From assembly GCF_003589595.1 (NCBI RefSeq), contig NW_020656077.1:8014770-8078769 (forward strand): a stretch of 64,000 bases of DNA. Reading direction: 5' to 3'. Made by a program: the position numbers and the translations under genes. Each line of letters starts with the position of its first letter. Position 1 is the first letter of the stretch. The notes under the pieces are model-generated. The model had not been told where the DNA came from, searched no databases, and worked only from the letters and a program-made list of their open reading frames with translations. Shown piece by piece: positions 23,196 through 35,106 of the stretch. This stretch comes from Hyposmocoma kahamanoa (Eukaryota; Arthropoda; Insecta; Lepidoptera; Cosmopterigidae).

Positions 23196-24000
23196 CGGGT
23201 GGCTAGCGAGGGTGTCTATTACTCCAAGGGTTTATATTAGCTTTTAGTCTATTCACTTCGATTTCGAGAAAAAAAAATATTTCAAACGTTTACGCTCTAC
23301 ACTAATTTCACGAACCAAAATTCTGAAGTTATCGCGCTATTTTTTTTCCAACCAAACAGAGATTTAAGTGCTACGTCGCGTCACTAAAATGGTCCATGCT
23401 CAAACGCACTAAAGCAGGAGAATATGACGCCACCGTCTCTGCGGAAAAGTCACGAAACTAAAACCGAGCGTGGTCTTAGAACGTAACATTTTCATAACGA
23501 AAATGGTCTATACACACGCACTTTTTTGTTGGATATCATTAAAAGTGAAATTGATCTCTGTGAAATTGTACATTTATTTACCTTGATCGATGAATTGTTA
23601 TTAGTGCTTTAAATTATAATTATCTTTTTTGTTTCTGTGATTGTTTTAGTTGTAATTATGTGGTTTCACTTATTGAAATTTTAACTTTTGGCGCAAACTA
23701 GAGCAAGTACGGACTGTTTGAGTTTGTCTAGGTTACTCGAAGTAAAATTGAAAAAGTAGGTACTTTCTGCTCCCTACGGATTAAATGATGCACTTTACTC
23801 CCGCTACGTAAGGCTATATTGACATACTTTTAGAGCAAAAGTGAAAACTAATTTTATAATTGAATAATTATCACCTCAATTACTCTGTCCTGCTTGTTCG
23901 AGACATAGGCACCAAAAGTTTTTTTTTTCTTTGAAAAACGTCAATTACGCAGATTTTGTTTACCAGCAAAACTGAAACTAATTAAGATAAAAAAAAACGT

Positions 24001-24830
24001 TTATAGGGGGTGATAGATCTCTTTTTTTATAAAGTGTAAGTGCGCATTTGACCTCCATCTCACCTGATTGAAAGTGACAATAATAAATACTCGACGATAA
24101 TAAATAAATAAATAAATAACGCACACACTCAACATAGCCCCGCACTAGGGAAACCCTGTGTCGCGGGTGCCATGGATACACACATAGACAACCACAAATT
24201 ACACCCAAACTCACGAGAGAAATAATTGTAGGCCATACAACTATTTCTCCCGGCCCGGGAATCGAACCTGGGACCTCTGCGTGGCAGTCCGGCATGGTAT
24301 CCGTTCGGCTACGGAGGCAGAGCAGACGATGGAGCATGCATACCTAAATAATGCCCATTCACTATCGCATTGAAAAGGCCCAAGTTATAAAGTACAGGGA
24401 ACAAGTCTGCAGGCAGGGAATTCCACTCGATAGCCGTTCGCCATATAAATGTGGAAGCGTAACGCTTCGTGCGAATCTTTGGAATATCCTTAACAAAGGG
24501 GTGGAATCCAAGCCTACGTCTAGTCCCCCGGTGACGGACAGGGGAAGGCGGAATTAAATCGTGTAATTCCATCGCACACTCTCGGTTGTATCTTGTAAAA
24601 TACCAATAAGCAGGCAACTTTACGGCGGTGTTCAAGGCTCTGCAGCTTCGCTTGTTAGCTTCACTAACTCCGAGCCACCTATGAGCCTCTTGACACGGTT
24701 GTTAATTCAATCCAAGGTGGCCAGTTGGTACGTAGCAGAGCCATCCCAAATATGGCAGCTGTACTCCAGGCACATCCGGACTTGTGCTTGGTACAGGTCG
24801 TTTCGATTATTCCAGATATGATAATAACTC
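24001..24830 (-). pseudogene. LINE ORF2 relic interrupted by a SINE
   Basis: Minus-strand frames carry RHRGTRRRLGFHPFVKDIPK, TKRYASTFIWRTAIEWNSLP and, further 5' in another frame, AQVRMCLEYSCHIWDGSA; all are typical of the C-terminal third of CR1/Jockey-clade reverse transcriptases. Frameshifts separate the parts. The 3' tail is split by the SINE at 24118-24320; the uninterrupted tail sequence is at 13345-13450. Confidence 0.8.
24118..24320 (-). mobile_element. tRNA-derived SINE, copy 3
   Basis: Best copy of the SINE: reverse strand reads CCTCCGTAGCCGAACGGATA (box A region), GGTTCGATTCCCGGGCCGGG (box B), then ACACAGGGTTTCCCTAGTGC. Followed by an ATTTATTTATTT-type tail. Inserted in a LINE relic. 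Confidence 0.9.
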
Positions 24831-25097
24831 AATTTCGCAAAAAATATCGATTACGTTTGTTATGATAAAGAGGACAGTGTTGTGAACATTGTTTCGAACA
24901 ACATTGTTAAATCAACAAAGTTGATATTTAAAAGTACAACGGGAGACAACAAAGCAATGTACCACCATCTGGGATATCTCAATGCTTTCTCAATGCGCAC
25001 CAGGGGCAAGGCGTGAAAATAATCATTAGTAAAGACGGTCCAACAAAAAAAATCTACCATAACAAAAACTTCTTAACACTTAAACACGTAACACTTA

Positions 25098-25310
25098 TTA
25101 GATAGATAGATAGATAGATAAAAGCTTTATTCACCACCATGACATCAGATACATTATATAGGCATTAACTTATATATAACAATAATGATATTCTTATCTA
25201 CTAATATTACACTTGGAAGTCATGGCAGTGAAAAAGGCGCTGGCTCAGCATAAACGACGCGGCTGCCCGCGACGCTGGTATTCTGCCAGGACCCTATAGG
25301 ATAGAGACGC
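25098..25310 (-). repeat. LINE 3' end with (TAGA)n tail
   Basis: TAGATAGATAGATAGATAAA at the 3' end (reverse orientation), then AGCTTTATTCACCACCATGA and a GC-richer body to about 25310. Confidence 0.55.
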
Positions 25311-25423
25311 CACTCGCAATCCAACAAAAAACTGATTTCATTTTTAAATTATTAATTTTCAATTTTCAATCTTCTTCCTCCCAACCTCCACACATAATAC
25401 ACTATTTGCAGTCCTGAAACGAG

Positions 25424-25541
25424 GTACAGCCAAGAGCATAACAAGCCCGGCACCTTGGACCTTGGACCGTTCCTATCGCAAGCGGCACAGAGTTGAAATT
25501 AAACCTTAAATGTCAAGCATGACGCGCTCGCGGCCCTGCAC
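25424..25541. mobile_element. Short TIR element (family E)
   Basis: GTACAGCCAAGAGCATAACA at one end and the complement near GCGCTCGCGGCCCTGCAC at the other. Shares TIR and the TTGGACCGTTCCTATCG block with 35107-35706. Confidence 0.6.
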
Positions 25542-25617
25542 GTGGACAAACAAGAGACAACCGCAAATACCCTAGCCACTCATATCCCCAACTTTTGCAA
25601 ATTATTATTATAATTAA

Positions 25618-25636
25618 TAATAATAATAATAATAAA
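25618..25636. repeat. (AAT)n microsatellite
   Basis: Short AATAATAATAAT run in AT-rich sequence. Confidence 0.85.
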
Positions 25637-25863
25637 TTGTAAAATAAAAAATGTGACACAAGATACTATATAACCCGATGGTTTTCGAGTTTTCAGCCGC
25701 CAGTTTACAGCTTACTTTTGCAAATGTGTGTGTGTATTTTGATATGAGCGCCTAGGTTTCGTAGAAGCCGGGGTCCGACCGGCTTGCGTGGTAGAGCGCG
25801 CCCTGTAATTGACAGAGATACTGAGATTCAACATACTCCGTATTATTGAATATTTTGAAAATA

Positions 25864-25911
25864 AGTTTTTTAAGAGGCGGGGTCTAAAGTTTTTTAAGAG
25901 GCGGGGTCTAC
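25864..25911 (+). repeat. Tandem 23-24-bp duplication
   Basis: TTTTTTAAGAGGCGGGGTCT occurs twice head to tail. Confidence 0.9.
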
Positions 25912-26529
25912 GCGCCGTTTAGTACAATCTTATGGTAATACGTGGAAAATTTTAGGCAAGCCGGTGGGATTCGATTTATAATGGACGCCTCGTCACTGAT
26001 GCACACTGCACTATACAAGGTGTAAATTTGAGACGGGGCAGCAAGGCCAACTACCTTAATCGTTGTAGTTACAGGAAAACGGTTCCAGAACACTATCCAT
26101 GAATTTTGAAGATATTTTGATTAGCATTCACAGATTTTGAAAAAATGGTACAGTCAGCCAGATAAAAGGCAATTTTTTACAAAACTTTTATTTTATGTCA
26201 TTCGATCCGGTCTCTGTTAAGGATCAATAGTCTCTATGGGACCAACTGAGGTAAAAGTACTCGAAATGGCAATGTGTATACCTGATAAATAAATAACAAA
26301 ATATAACGCATGTTTAAAGCCGTGTTATTAATGCTTTCGTTATACAATGGTTTTTTAAATGGGAAAGTAGATATGTTTTGAAAAAAAAAATAGTCCATTT
26401 TATTCGTTTTGTATGAAACACATTTGATTAAATTTGATAAGCTTCTGCTGTCCCGATTTTTTTCGTCCCATACATTGAAATGATTCTAACATGAAAGTGA
26501 ATCGATTAGCACTGAAAAATGTTTGATCA

Positions 26530-26685
26530 GTTTTATTCATTTTTACGCACAACTCACGCTTGACCAAAAAAGTGACTATGACAATTTTCACAAAAAAAGA
26601 TTTAATGGTTCTTAAGACAGTTTCCTTATATCTTCTATGGTTTCGGATTTCCCTACATTGTCCGATTAAAAATTCTTTCCTTTTC
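26530..26685 (+). repeat. Dispersed repeat family K, copy
   Basis: CAACTCACGCTTGACCAAAA ... TATGGTTTCGGATTTCCCTA; matches 45083-45215. Confidence 0.6.
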
Positions 26686-27083
26686 TTCTTTGCTGGATTT
26701 GTTGATGGTAAAAAAACAATATCGTGAATGAAGTTATCAAAGCGACCTGATAAGACCCACGTATGAAATAAAACTATACATTAACAAACAGTGAGATTGC
26801 ATAACAGTACCTGGTGATGTAACCGTAAGAGTGCAGAATTAATCAAGTTAAACATCAACTTAATGTTTGTACGTCTTGCCCTAAGCGGGCTCAAAAGAGA
26901 AAGAATAAAATTTAGAACGGTACACATTTCGTTAGCGCATAACGCGTAAGGAAATGTGACAGTGGTTTGAATAATGATAATAATGAACTGCCAGACCATC
27001 ACACCAAACACATGTTCTCAAAAGCAGGGATTCTCTGTTCCAGAATAAGAAATTTCACTGCGGAGCACAACCCAGAATACTAA

Positions 27084-27236
27084 GATCAGCCCCAGTAGCA
27101 TGGCTACCCATGATAGTCGCGACGCGCGCGATAAAATTGAAATAAGCGCGCGATATTGGCTATCTCTATCAAATCTAATTTAGATATATAATAAAGCTAG
27201 TAAAGATAATAAAGCTTAGCCATGCTACGGGGGCTG
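27084..27236. mobile_element. Short TIR element
   Basis: CAGCCCCAGTAGCATGGCTA at the left, mirrored by TTAGCCATGCTACGGGGGCTG at the right; about 150 bp, with CGCGCG-rich interior on the left side. Target duplication not evident. Confidence 0.65.
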
Positions 27237-27285
27237 AAACCAATTATGAAAAGTTCGTTGTACTTTTTTTATGATACCAAGGGAC

Positions 27286-27512
27286 AGACAGACAAGTAAT
27301 GCGCCTGTTGGTCAGCGAGACGCCTATCCAAGACAGTTGCAGTGCCATTCAGAGCTTGGGGCACTGCCAGTGCGCCCATCACTGTGAGACATAAAATGAC
27401 TAGTCCCAAGTGCTTATAATTTCACCAGCATCCTTACCTTTCAAAACCGGAACGCAGTCATGCTCACATTAGTGCTCGGCGGCAGTACTTGACGAGCTCT
27501 TTCACAACGAGC
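27286..27512 (-). repeat. Family H repeat, reverse copy
   Basis: Reverse copy of the core (GACTAGTCCCAAGTGCTTAT, TTTCACCAGCATCCTTACCT). Confidence 0.7.
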
Positions 27513-28019
27513 TCTACTGCTACCAAAATATAACTTGGTTCTACCAGAAGTTCACCAACGAATTTGCCTTCGAATATAACGCCCAGGGTTTTAATAGCTG
27601 CGCTACCGAGGTCATCGTTTTATTTTTGGCTCTTAAACATTGCACGCAGTTAAACTTCCTTAACATACATAGTATATAATATACAATATACCTAATCAAA
27701 TACGTCCCCATATTCAGTATCACCGTAACCGTTCCTATTTATTTACACAGTGGCGGATTTACTTTTGAGTCAGAGAGGTGGACATTGCCCAGAAAACATG
27801 AAGGTTCCATATTCAGTTCAGCAAAGTAGAAAATCTACAAAATTGATGACCGTTCTCTTTTGTAGTAATATTAAGTTTTTATGAAAGCTGTGCAGTGTCC
27901 TATTGGCTGTCGCGCAACTTTTGAAATTTTATTTTTATTTAACGCTATTTTTTAATTAAATTTTCATTGAATTGATATTCAATTATTTTTTGTGAAATTA
28001 CTCCACTAGTTTGTTATAA

Positions 28020-28145
28020 TTATTAATACAAAGATCGAACACTCAGAAAAAATTCCTTCGATCCGGTCGGATTCGAACCGACGTCTTCTTGCATACCGTG
28101 TCAGACGCTATACCAACTAAGCCAAAACGGAACGAACCAACGGAC
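28020..28145 (-). mobile_element. Second tRNA-derived SINE type
   Basis: Reverse strand: TTTTGGCTTAGTTGGTATAG (box A) and GTCGGTTCGAATCCGACCGG (box B), followed by a GATCGAAGGAATTTTTTCTG tail. It resembles a tRNA but lacks a matched acceptor stem and carries a SINE tail. A related tail occurs at 49035-49095. Confidence 0.8.
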
Positions 28146-28529
28146 CTCACGAATTTTTCTATGTGCTTGCGTCGTGTCTTTATACTTGGTCTTTCAACGA
28201 CTTCAAACTAAAATAGACGCTTGACTAGAATCTCACATGATCTCAGGGGGTTACCACGCTTATCGACTTCGCTTTAATCAGCTTGAACTGCGCCGCCGAC
28301 GCGAAACGCATGTCTTCGCTATTATTACATGAACATAAAACTATTACTGACCGGCTTAAGCCCATACCGCAGTAATAAGTGTGGTGATACTCTTTGACGA
28401 CGATGTGACAGACGATGATTGTATCCGTTTATCTAAAAAATGCTAAACGCTTCAAATTGTAGTTCTTTTGGATGAAATATTTGGAGGATCGCTTCTGTCA
28501 TCTATATAACTTTACTGTCTTTTTAACCG

Positions 28530-28760
28530 GCTTCAAGAAAGGAGGAGGCTCTCAATTCGACTCACAGAAATCTAAATAAATAATTTATTCAGATTACTGT
28601 GATTCAACTGTATTTTTTGTGATGAATATGTTACGCGTTTACTCAGACATTTGAGAACTGATTTCGATGATTTTTTTTTTAAATTCAGGTAGTAGTGGTC
28701 CTCAGCAGTGATCGCATTCTACCTCTACGGGTGGAAAATTAGGGGATGAAACCGGCTTAT
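28530..28760 (+). repeat. Dispersed repeat family G, 3' fragment
   Basis: GGCTCTCAATTCGACTCACA, ATGTTACGCGTTTACTCAGA, CTACGGGTGGAAAATTAGGG. Confidence 0.65.
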
Positions 28761-29289
28761 TGAATTTCAACCACTTCCCGTTAACCAATTTCAATAAACC
28801 TTGGCACATAGATGTAAATCCCAATGAAAATAAAATGTTATGGTAACCTAGAACTGATCAGTATAGCACGACAGGACCCGACTTGCGTGAGAGCGACAAA
28901 AAGTGCGAGATCTCTATGCGAGAATAGCAGTTTCATCTTATTACAGAAATGGCAGACAGAATGATAGCAAGTCCCCAACAGTGTACAGCAGCTATGTACC
29001 TTGTTTTTGGGATCATAACGAGGACCTCCATATGCGTTTCAATTATCGTTGAGAAGACCGCAGTAACGAAAACACCGAAAAAGCGGATAAACAAAATTTA
29101 TAATTATTTCAGTTAACTTAAAAATCTAATAATTACACATTATGGTGGTGAAACACCCTGACATTCAATAAAACACTTACACAAGTTGAATAATCTAATG
29201 CCTTTGAAAAGTGCAACCAATTTCCCCGCGCGTTTTGCCTCGATTTTTTTATGTTCATCGTGTAATCATGCGATTTGTCGGATGACTAT

Positions 29290-30335
29290 GAGCAGATTAG
29301 TTGCGTGATTACTGGCGTTGTTGTAGAGTCAGTTGCAGTTGCGTAGCAGGTGGAGTTTCAAATTAGTTGATCCAGTTCTAGGATGCTGCACTTCTTAAGA
29401 TGTCTCATTGAATCAGGCAGCCAGCAGGTTAGGGTGGTTGATGTAATCGCTTTTTGTACTTAATAGCGTAGGATCGAATTTCTTCCTTCAATGTTCCGAA
29501 TGAACCAGGGCGTGTTAGAAATCTGCTTGAGGACGGAATTTTCAACTTTTTACCCCAAAACTGGATGCCGTATGTCCATATTGGCTTAAGAACATTCTTA
29601 TATATGACAAGCTTATTGTAAACAAACAGCATACTATTTCTTTTAGGCAGCCAGTACAGTCCGCGAAAATGGGTGTTGAGTTAGTCTCTTTTCACTCGAA
29701 TGATTCCTCTTGGGGGTCGATTCAGAACCTTACGGTACCTCAGTTGTCGACCGATTCGATTTGATATCGCACGACTTCTTTTCATTTTTATTCACAACAC
29801 CCGAATCGAACGTCAAACTGTCGTATTCGAACCGAACCGAAAGACGTCTCACCCGTACGATTACTCGAATGTAATATGGAAATCTTTTATGTTTTAAAAT
29901 AAAGTCTAGATTTTGTTCAATTTTATTAATTTATTTTAAAGCAAGACTAATGCATTCCTATATTTCAGGTCTTTACATATTAAAAATGTATATAAAAGGA
30001 TTTAATTTTTCCTATAATCTATATTCACCAACTAACTCCGTTAACGCTGTTGAATAACAATATCGTATCCGAATCCGAGTTGAACGTTTAACTTGAAAGT
30101 TCTGAATAGCTCGAAAAGCGCCCTTCGATTCGAGGGCAATATCCAATCGAATGATTCGGTTAAAATATCGAAGAGTTCTGAATCGGGGTCCTGGTTAGCC
30201 TACGATCCAGATGTATTCCTAGGTACTTATCGGAGTTGCTACGAGGGACTTGTTGGTCGTCTAATTTGACCGCTACGCAATCTTCTCTTTTCAAAGTGAG
30301 CGTTATGCCGCGATTAAGTCGCACACGCTAATACC
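29290..30335 (-). pseudogene. Jockey-like LINE reverse transcriptase relic split by a TIR element
   Basis: The upstream part (30190-30335, minus) reads KREDCVAVKLDDQQVPRSNS then DKYLGIHLDRRLT. The downstream part (29429-29700) reads LNTHFRGLYWLPKRNS then KLVIYKNVLKPIWTYGIQFW. Together they follow the order of Jockey-clade RT C-termini (KYLGLHLDRRLTW ... LLYKA-(V/I)-LKPIWTYG). The gap holds the 479-bp insertion at 29712-30190. The frame is degraded and truncated. Confidence 0.85.
29712..30190 (+). mobile_element. TIR element family D, copy 1 (in LINE relic)
   Basis: Opens GGGGGTCGATTCAGAACCTT and ends with the complement of GGACCCCGATTCAGAACTCT. Internal CTTTTCATTTTTATTCACAA and TTTTATTAATTTATTTTAA. 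Same family, reversed, at 59923-60388. No ORF of note. Confidence 0.8.
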
Positions 30336-30959
30336 CAAGTAAATTTTTTGCGCGTTGAGAACTATATCGTGGAATGGTACGCTCGCCCTTAGCTTCATTG
30401 TCTTTCACAATTAAGTCTGTTTTTTCCACTTTAAAGTATTACGTAGTCATAAAGACCACAGTTTCACTTAAATAGAAGTGCATCCGCAAAACAGACGTCT
30501 TTTCGGCTGTAGGTTATCGAAACAATTGGCCCACCTGATATTTTAAAAAAGGTACAAAAACTTCAGTTTTGCTGATGCGAGCTCAACAACTCATAAAAGG
30601 GTAATTTTCAGGTTAGTTTTTTGTAACCTATTGTCGATGGCAATTTTCATTATTAAGTACTCGAGTAAATTATCGTGAAATATTTAATAATATTGCAGTT
30701 TACTACATCTGAATATTAAATAATATTTCATGAAAATATTCTGCAATATTTAAATAATAGAAATTGGAACCAAAATCAGGTGGAGAAAACTAACCTGAAA
30801 ATTACCCAAAAGTGTAACGCAATCGGATCAATAATAATGGAACGCGTACAGGATAAATATAATTACATTAATTTTATACATATATTTTATTTAATATATA
30901 TAGATTCCACAACATTGTCTTTGTGATGGCGTAAAATGTGTCCATTTCACACTACATTA

Positions 30960-31115
30960 ACACCACTTTTTGGACAGACCGGAAGGTCTTCAAGGTTTTC
31001 AAGGTGGGATTGAATAGGCATCTTCTGGGCGAGCTCGTACCAACGTAGACCTCATCTTTGCTCTAGGGCTAGGTAGTGGTCAAGAGTTCGTCCATTTTTA
31101 ATTAAAAAAAAAAAA
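30960..31115 (+). pseudogene. LINE ORF2 C-terminal relic with poly(A)
   Basis: One frame reads FKVGLNRHLLGELVPT-stop, the typical last residues of some insect LINE ORF2 proteins. An A18 run follows at 31107-31124. Confidence 0.55.
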
Positions 31116-31519
31116 AAAAAAGTCATTTTATGTTGCGCCTCAGGGCATCCGAATAACTTAGTCCGACACTGGCTCATAACCCGTGACATGTTTCACGTGT
31201 AATTGCCTTAGCGTAAATAGTAGAGGAGCCTGGAAATTATACAATAACATGCTATCGGTGGACGTTGCGAAAAGACATTGAAAGAACGCAATCCTACGAC
31301 AATTTCCAAGCATGGACGCAATAGTGTTACATCAAATGCAATGAGCATTGTTCCCAAGCCGAGTTTGCAATCACGTTTTTGTGTTTCTATAGAACATTGG
31401 CTACAATAGAGTTTACCTCCTTTCTTCGTAACGTTTTAACTTTTATATTGAATTACAAATGATACATATACTAACAGCATTTATAATATTTCCAAATATT
31501 TACTAATATACAGCAGTAA

Positions 31520-31715
31520 CGTGAGCACTGCATTCCAGTTTTGAAGGGTACCTAAGAGTGGGACTTTTCACCTTATGTCTCAGGGTGATGGGCGTAATGT
31601 GTCTCTCAGATATTTGCGATTTCAAGCTGTTAACGACACTTCAATAGTTATGGACAGGCGTGTCACTTATCACTAGGCGTTTATCTTGTTCGTCACTTGT
31701 GTGTCACTTGGTATC
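31520..31715 (+). repeat. Family H repeat, copy
   Basis: GTGAGCACTGCATTCCAGTT, GGGACTTTTCACCTTATGTC, TTATGGACAGGCGTGTCACT. Confidence 0.7.
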
Positions 31716-31879
31716 GTAAAAAAACATCAATAATGACGTTTTTGTGAAATTTATTTAATAAAATGATGTTTGAGACTCAATTTATTTCAAATATGAAGAC
31801 CTTATGGGTATAAGGGTAATACACGCCATACATACTATACACCCGTTCAGTCACACACGCCTTCTAAACACCTATTCAC

Positions 31880-32130
31880 CCTCAGGGTGCATGTATTCGA
31901 CAAAAATTTCATCGCGCTCACCCCGCGCGGCTGTCGCGCGGTCGCCGAGCGGAGTCCTTGTTGCCGCCGCGCAGCAACCGCGTGCGTCTAACTTTCATGG
32001 CAAAATACGCTCTATTCGTTTAGCTTTTACGTTTTAATTTAAATGAGCGTTCCACGCACGCGGGCTAGCCTGGCTTGAACTTTGTCTACGCGGCGGCCGA
32101 GCGGCGGCCGTGCGATAATTTTATTGAGAG
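31880..32130. other. GC-rich, CpG-rich patch in a long intron
   Basis: Markedly richer in GC than its surroundings (GCGCGGCTGTCGCGCGGTCG, GCGGCGGCCGAGCGGCGGCC). Contains a 77-codon plus-strand frame that I do not recognise. Could be an alternative promoter, an exon, or part of a foreign or mobile sequence. Confidence 0.35.
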
Positions 32131-32262
32131 GAATTTAAATGTTGTTGCATAATAAATTGAATTCAGATTCGCCATTAATGTACACGAAGGCATGGTAACT
32201 GGGCGGTCGCCGCGCGAAAACTTACGCCTCGTGTAATTGGGCGCTTAGAGGTTCTCATCATT

Positions 32263-32480
32263 AGTCAAGTCAAGTCAAAAAATCATTTATCCCAAAGGTA
32301 AAATAAATTTACAGTTGAAAAATAAAAATTATTAAATATTAGTACTATTAACAATATTATAATTTTCTCTAGTAACACAACCACTACGCTGTAACTTCAT
32401 TGCTCGTCTGCAAAGTGGAAGCCTAGTGACCCGTGATACACAGGTTGTTCTCAAACCTATCTCGGGCACCAGTCTCACAT
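32263..32480 (-). repeat. LINE 3' tail
   Basis: AGTCAAGTCAAGTCAAAAAA TCATTTAT at the 3' end (reverse orientation), with an ACTTCATTGCTCGTCTGCAA body; a common lepidopteran arrangement. Confidence 0.5.
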
Positions 32481-33659
32481 AAACCAGCGTGTCCGATTAT
32501 TTTATTACCTCTTTATCGTATTCGTCTGAGAGTCTATATTACCTCAAATGGCTTTGGTTAACGGATAGACAGAAGAGAATCATGAACGATATCAGACTTC
32601 GCAACTTTTAAAGACTGTTATTATACAAATAGCTCTTATTTATAACCTTATGGTTTTGTTATGACGGTTCAATTCGTACTCGCAACGTTATATTGCAACT
32701 TTCGACATATAAAGTTAAAGTAGCTTTACTTGTCCTGGGATAGAAACGATAGAACCGGTTTTTATACAACATACCCACTTCCTAGTGCACACAAGCGCAC
32801 GTTCTTGTTCTGTAGGTGGAAAAATAACACAGTTTTAGTTTTCTAACCGTATGAAGTAAATAGTTGATTGTACATGAAGTGGGCGGACTAAGCTACTTGT
32901 GTTTGCGTGGGACGTATTTGACGCTTTTAAAGAAATTATCCATTATTTGCGCGTACGCATAACTAAAGGCGGTAATATGTAATAAGAATAATAAGTTATG
33001 AATTGTCTTGAAAATGCTTGAAATTGAAATATTGTCTTATTTTCTTCTATTCACTAAAATTTTTCCCGAACTAATACGGTTCATACGGCTTTATTTCAAA
33101 ATTTATTTTTAACATATACGAAATTAAAGCTATTTGAAAAATGTACATCGTATTCTTCACGTGTTCTATTAAGTTCAGTTGATTTAAAAAAAAAATGGTA
33201 TATGTAAAGTAAAATTTCGAGGTTAATGTGTTTTTTTTCTATCGTGAAACCTGTTTTCACACCGATGTCGGGATTGTGAAAGTGTCATCCTGTCTCGGAG
33301 GGTTACAAGTGTAGTTCATGCGCTTTGTAGGCGGTGTCTATGATTCGATGCAGTGTGAAACCCATTGTCGGTTTAGGATGTTTAATCACGTCTCGTCGCG
33401 AACCTCAAAAGCTGCACTAACCGTGCCACTTTCACTTTCCGCGTTCTACATTCGCGGCCCCGTAGCGACGATCATTCTACTTAAAAGGCCCGCAGTGTTC
33501 GCTTGCATCATTTTAATGATTATGTCATTGGAATTTCGTTGATGCCGGTCAATTTGGCCGGTGGTAGTCGGTGAAGGACGAATTTTGGACATGCGAGAAC
33601 ACTTGAATTTCGAGTAGGTACGGGTATTGCAAATATAAGAAAATAATGTTTTCTCCGGT

Positions 33660-33915
33660 AAGTAAGTAAAACCGAAGCTCTGATGACACTGACAAAATAA
33701 TTATTGAGATATAAAAACCATAACCCAGTTTTAGAATATTGTAATTGTTGAATGATATTTCGGCTATGCATCGTTAGGGTAAGTTTCGATAAGTTGAACA
33801 CGTTAACTAATTTAACTGCATTTAAAAGGGAATTTTGTGCTCTATTTTTTGCTGTTTAACACGGATCTTTAACCATTTGTCACTTAGCTGCATTTTAGTT
33901 AGTGGACGGTAGAGC
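33660..33915 (+). repeat. Dispersed repeat family I, copy
   Basis: Partner of 9702-9950. Confidence 0.65.
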
Positions 33916-34261
33916 TTGTCTAGCTAAAACTAGTGTACGTAGACATTCAATTTTAAAAAATCTTGATATCATTGATATGCAAATCACACATGTTATCATC
34001 ATATTGATTGAACATTCTACACGTTCGTGAAGCAGATTCCCTTGAGAAGAATGAGTAAGAAACTCAATGAATTGCTCTTTTAAATAGACATATCGTTCAC
34101 AATTATCATTTACACAACGACATCAATCTATAGACAAGAACATTCAGAACAATTCTACATGTTAAAACAAAACACTACCAATAGCTGGATTTTGTCAAAG
34201 AGTATCCGTACCGTAGTACCGTGGGCGTGGACAGACGTGAGAGTCTATTCCTATTAATATT

Positions 34262-34662
34262 AGTGCTAACCTTAGAATAATAACGCATAGAATGATTGTT
34301 TCATATCAAACGAACTGTCACAAGTGAGGCAAAAATCAAATTAATGTAGGCTAGTTATAGTAGTAGGTTAATTTTCGGTTTTAGTGAATATTTATATAAA
34401 AATACAAGTTGAAACGCGTTACTTCCTTGTGGAATGTGATATTAGTATCTATTTTATGTTTGTCTGACGTATTTTTACACTCATTTACCGCACATTTCGT
34501 CCTTTTAGCTAAAATTGTTGAGCTGTTCGCGGTGCAAGTTGACCTTGAGCACTGAAGACCCGCCCGCTCGTGTAGGCCCATTGGGCGCGCTTCAATTTGC
34601 CTCACTTAGCGTGTGCGGACTAGGTTTCTATGCGTTATTATTCTAAGGTGCTTACCAATGAC
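34262..34662. mobile_element. TIR element, about 400 bp
   Basis: GTGCTAACCTTAGAATAATA ACGCATAGAA at the left is mirrored by TTCTATGCGTTATTATTCTA AGGTGCTTAC at the right; a subterminal GTGAGGCAAAAATCAAATT / TTCAATTTGCCTCACTTAG pair supports it. Confidence 0.75.
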
Positions 34663-34817
34663 ATTTATCCATAGTTGGGAAACTAACGTAAAGCCCCTGG
34701 CAAAGTCTCTTCTTTTTTTTAATTTTATTTATTTATTTTGCTTTGACCCAGAGATCTTCCGCTTACTCCTTATAATTATTATATTACTATGAAGAAAAAC
34801 AAATTAAGTAAAAGAAA

Positions 34818-34905
34818 AAAAATACAGTCGATTTGAAATTATTGATGTTATGTTATGTACAAAAATACAGTCGAGTTGTTGAAATTATTGATGTTATGTT
34901 ATGTA
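34818..34905 (+). repeat. Tandem 42-bp duplication
   Basis: AAATACAGTCGA(TT/GTTG) then GAAATTATTGATGTTATGTT ATGTAC occurs twice in direct succession. Confidence 0.9.
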
Positions 34906-35106
34906 CTTTTCCTAGCGGAAAGGCAAAGTTCTTTAGACCATGCAGCCTAGTTTTTTTTTTTTTAATTATTTTATTCATATTATCTCTACTCTGTTATTGT
35001 ATAGTTAGAACACTCTGTTGCCTATTAATCTCTAATATTGAAATGTGTCTTCATAGCATATCATTGGAAAATAGAGTATGTATGGAGCACCGCAACTAGT
35101 ACGCTA

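Noticed and set aside
23978..24337. 119-codon minus-strand ORF as a gene
   Set aside because: It is a translation of the tRNA-derived SINE plus the LINE tail.
28055..28140. Functional tRNA gene
   Set aside because: Box A and box B are present, but there is no matched acceptor stem and a SINE tail follows.
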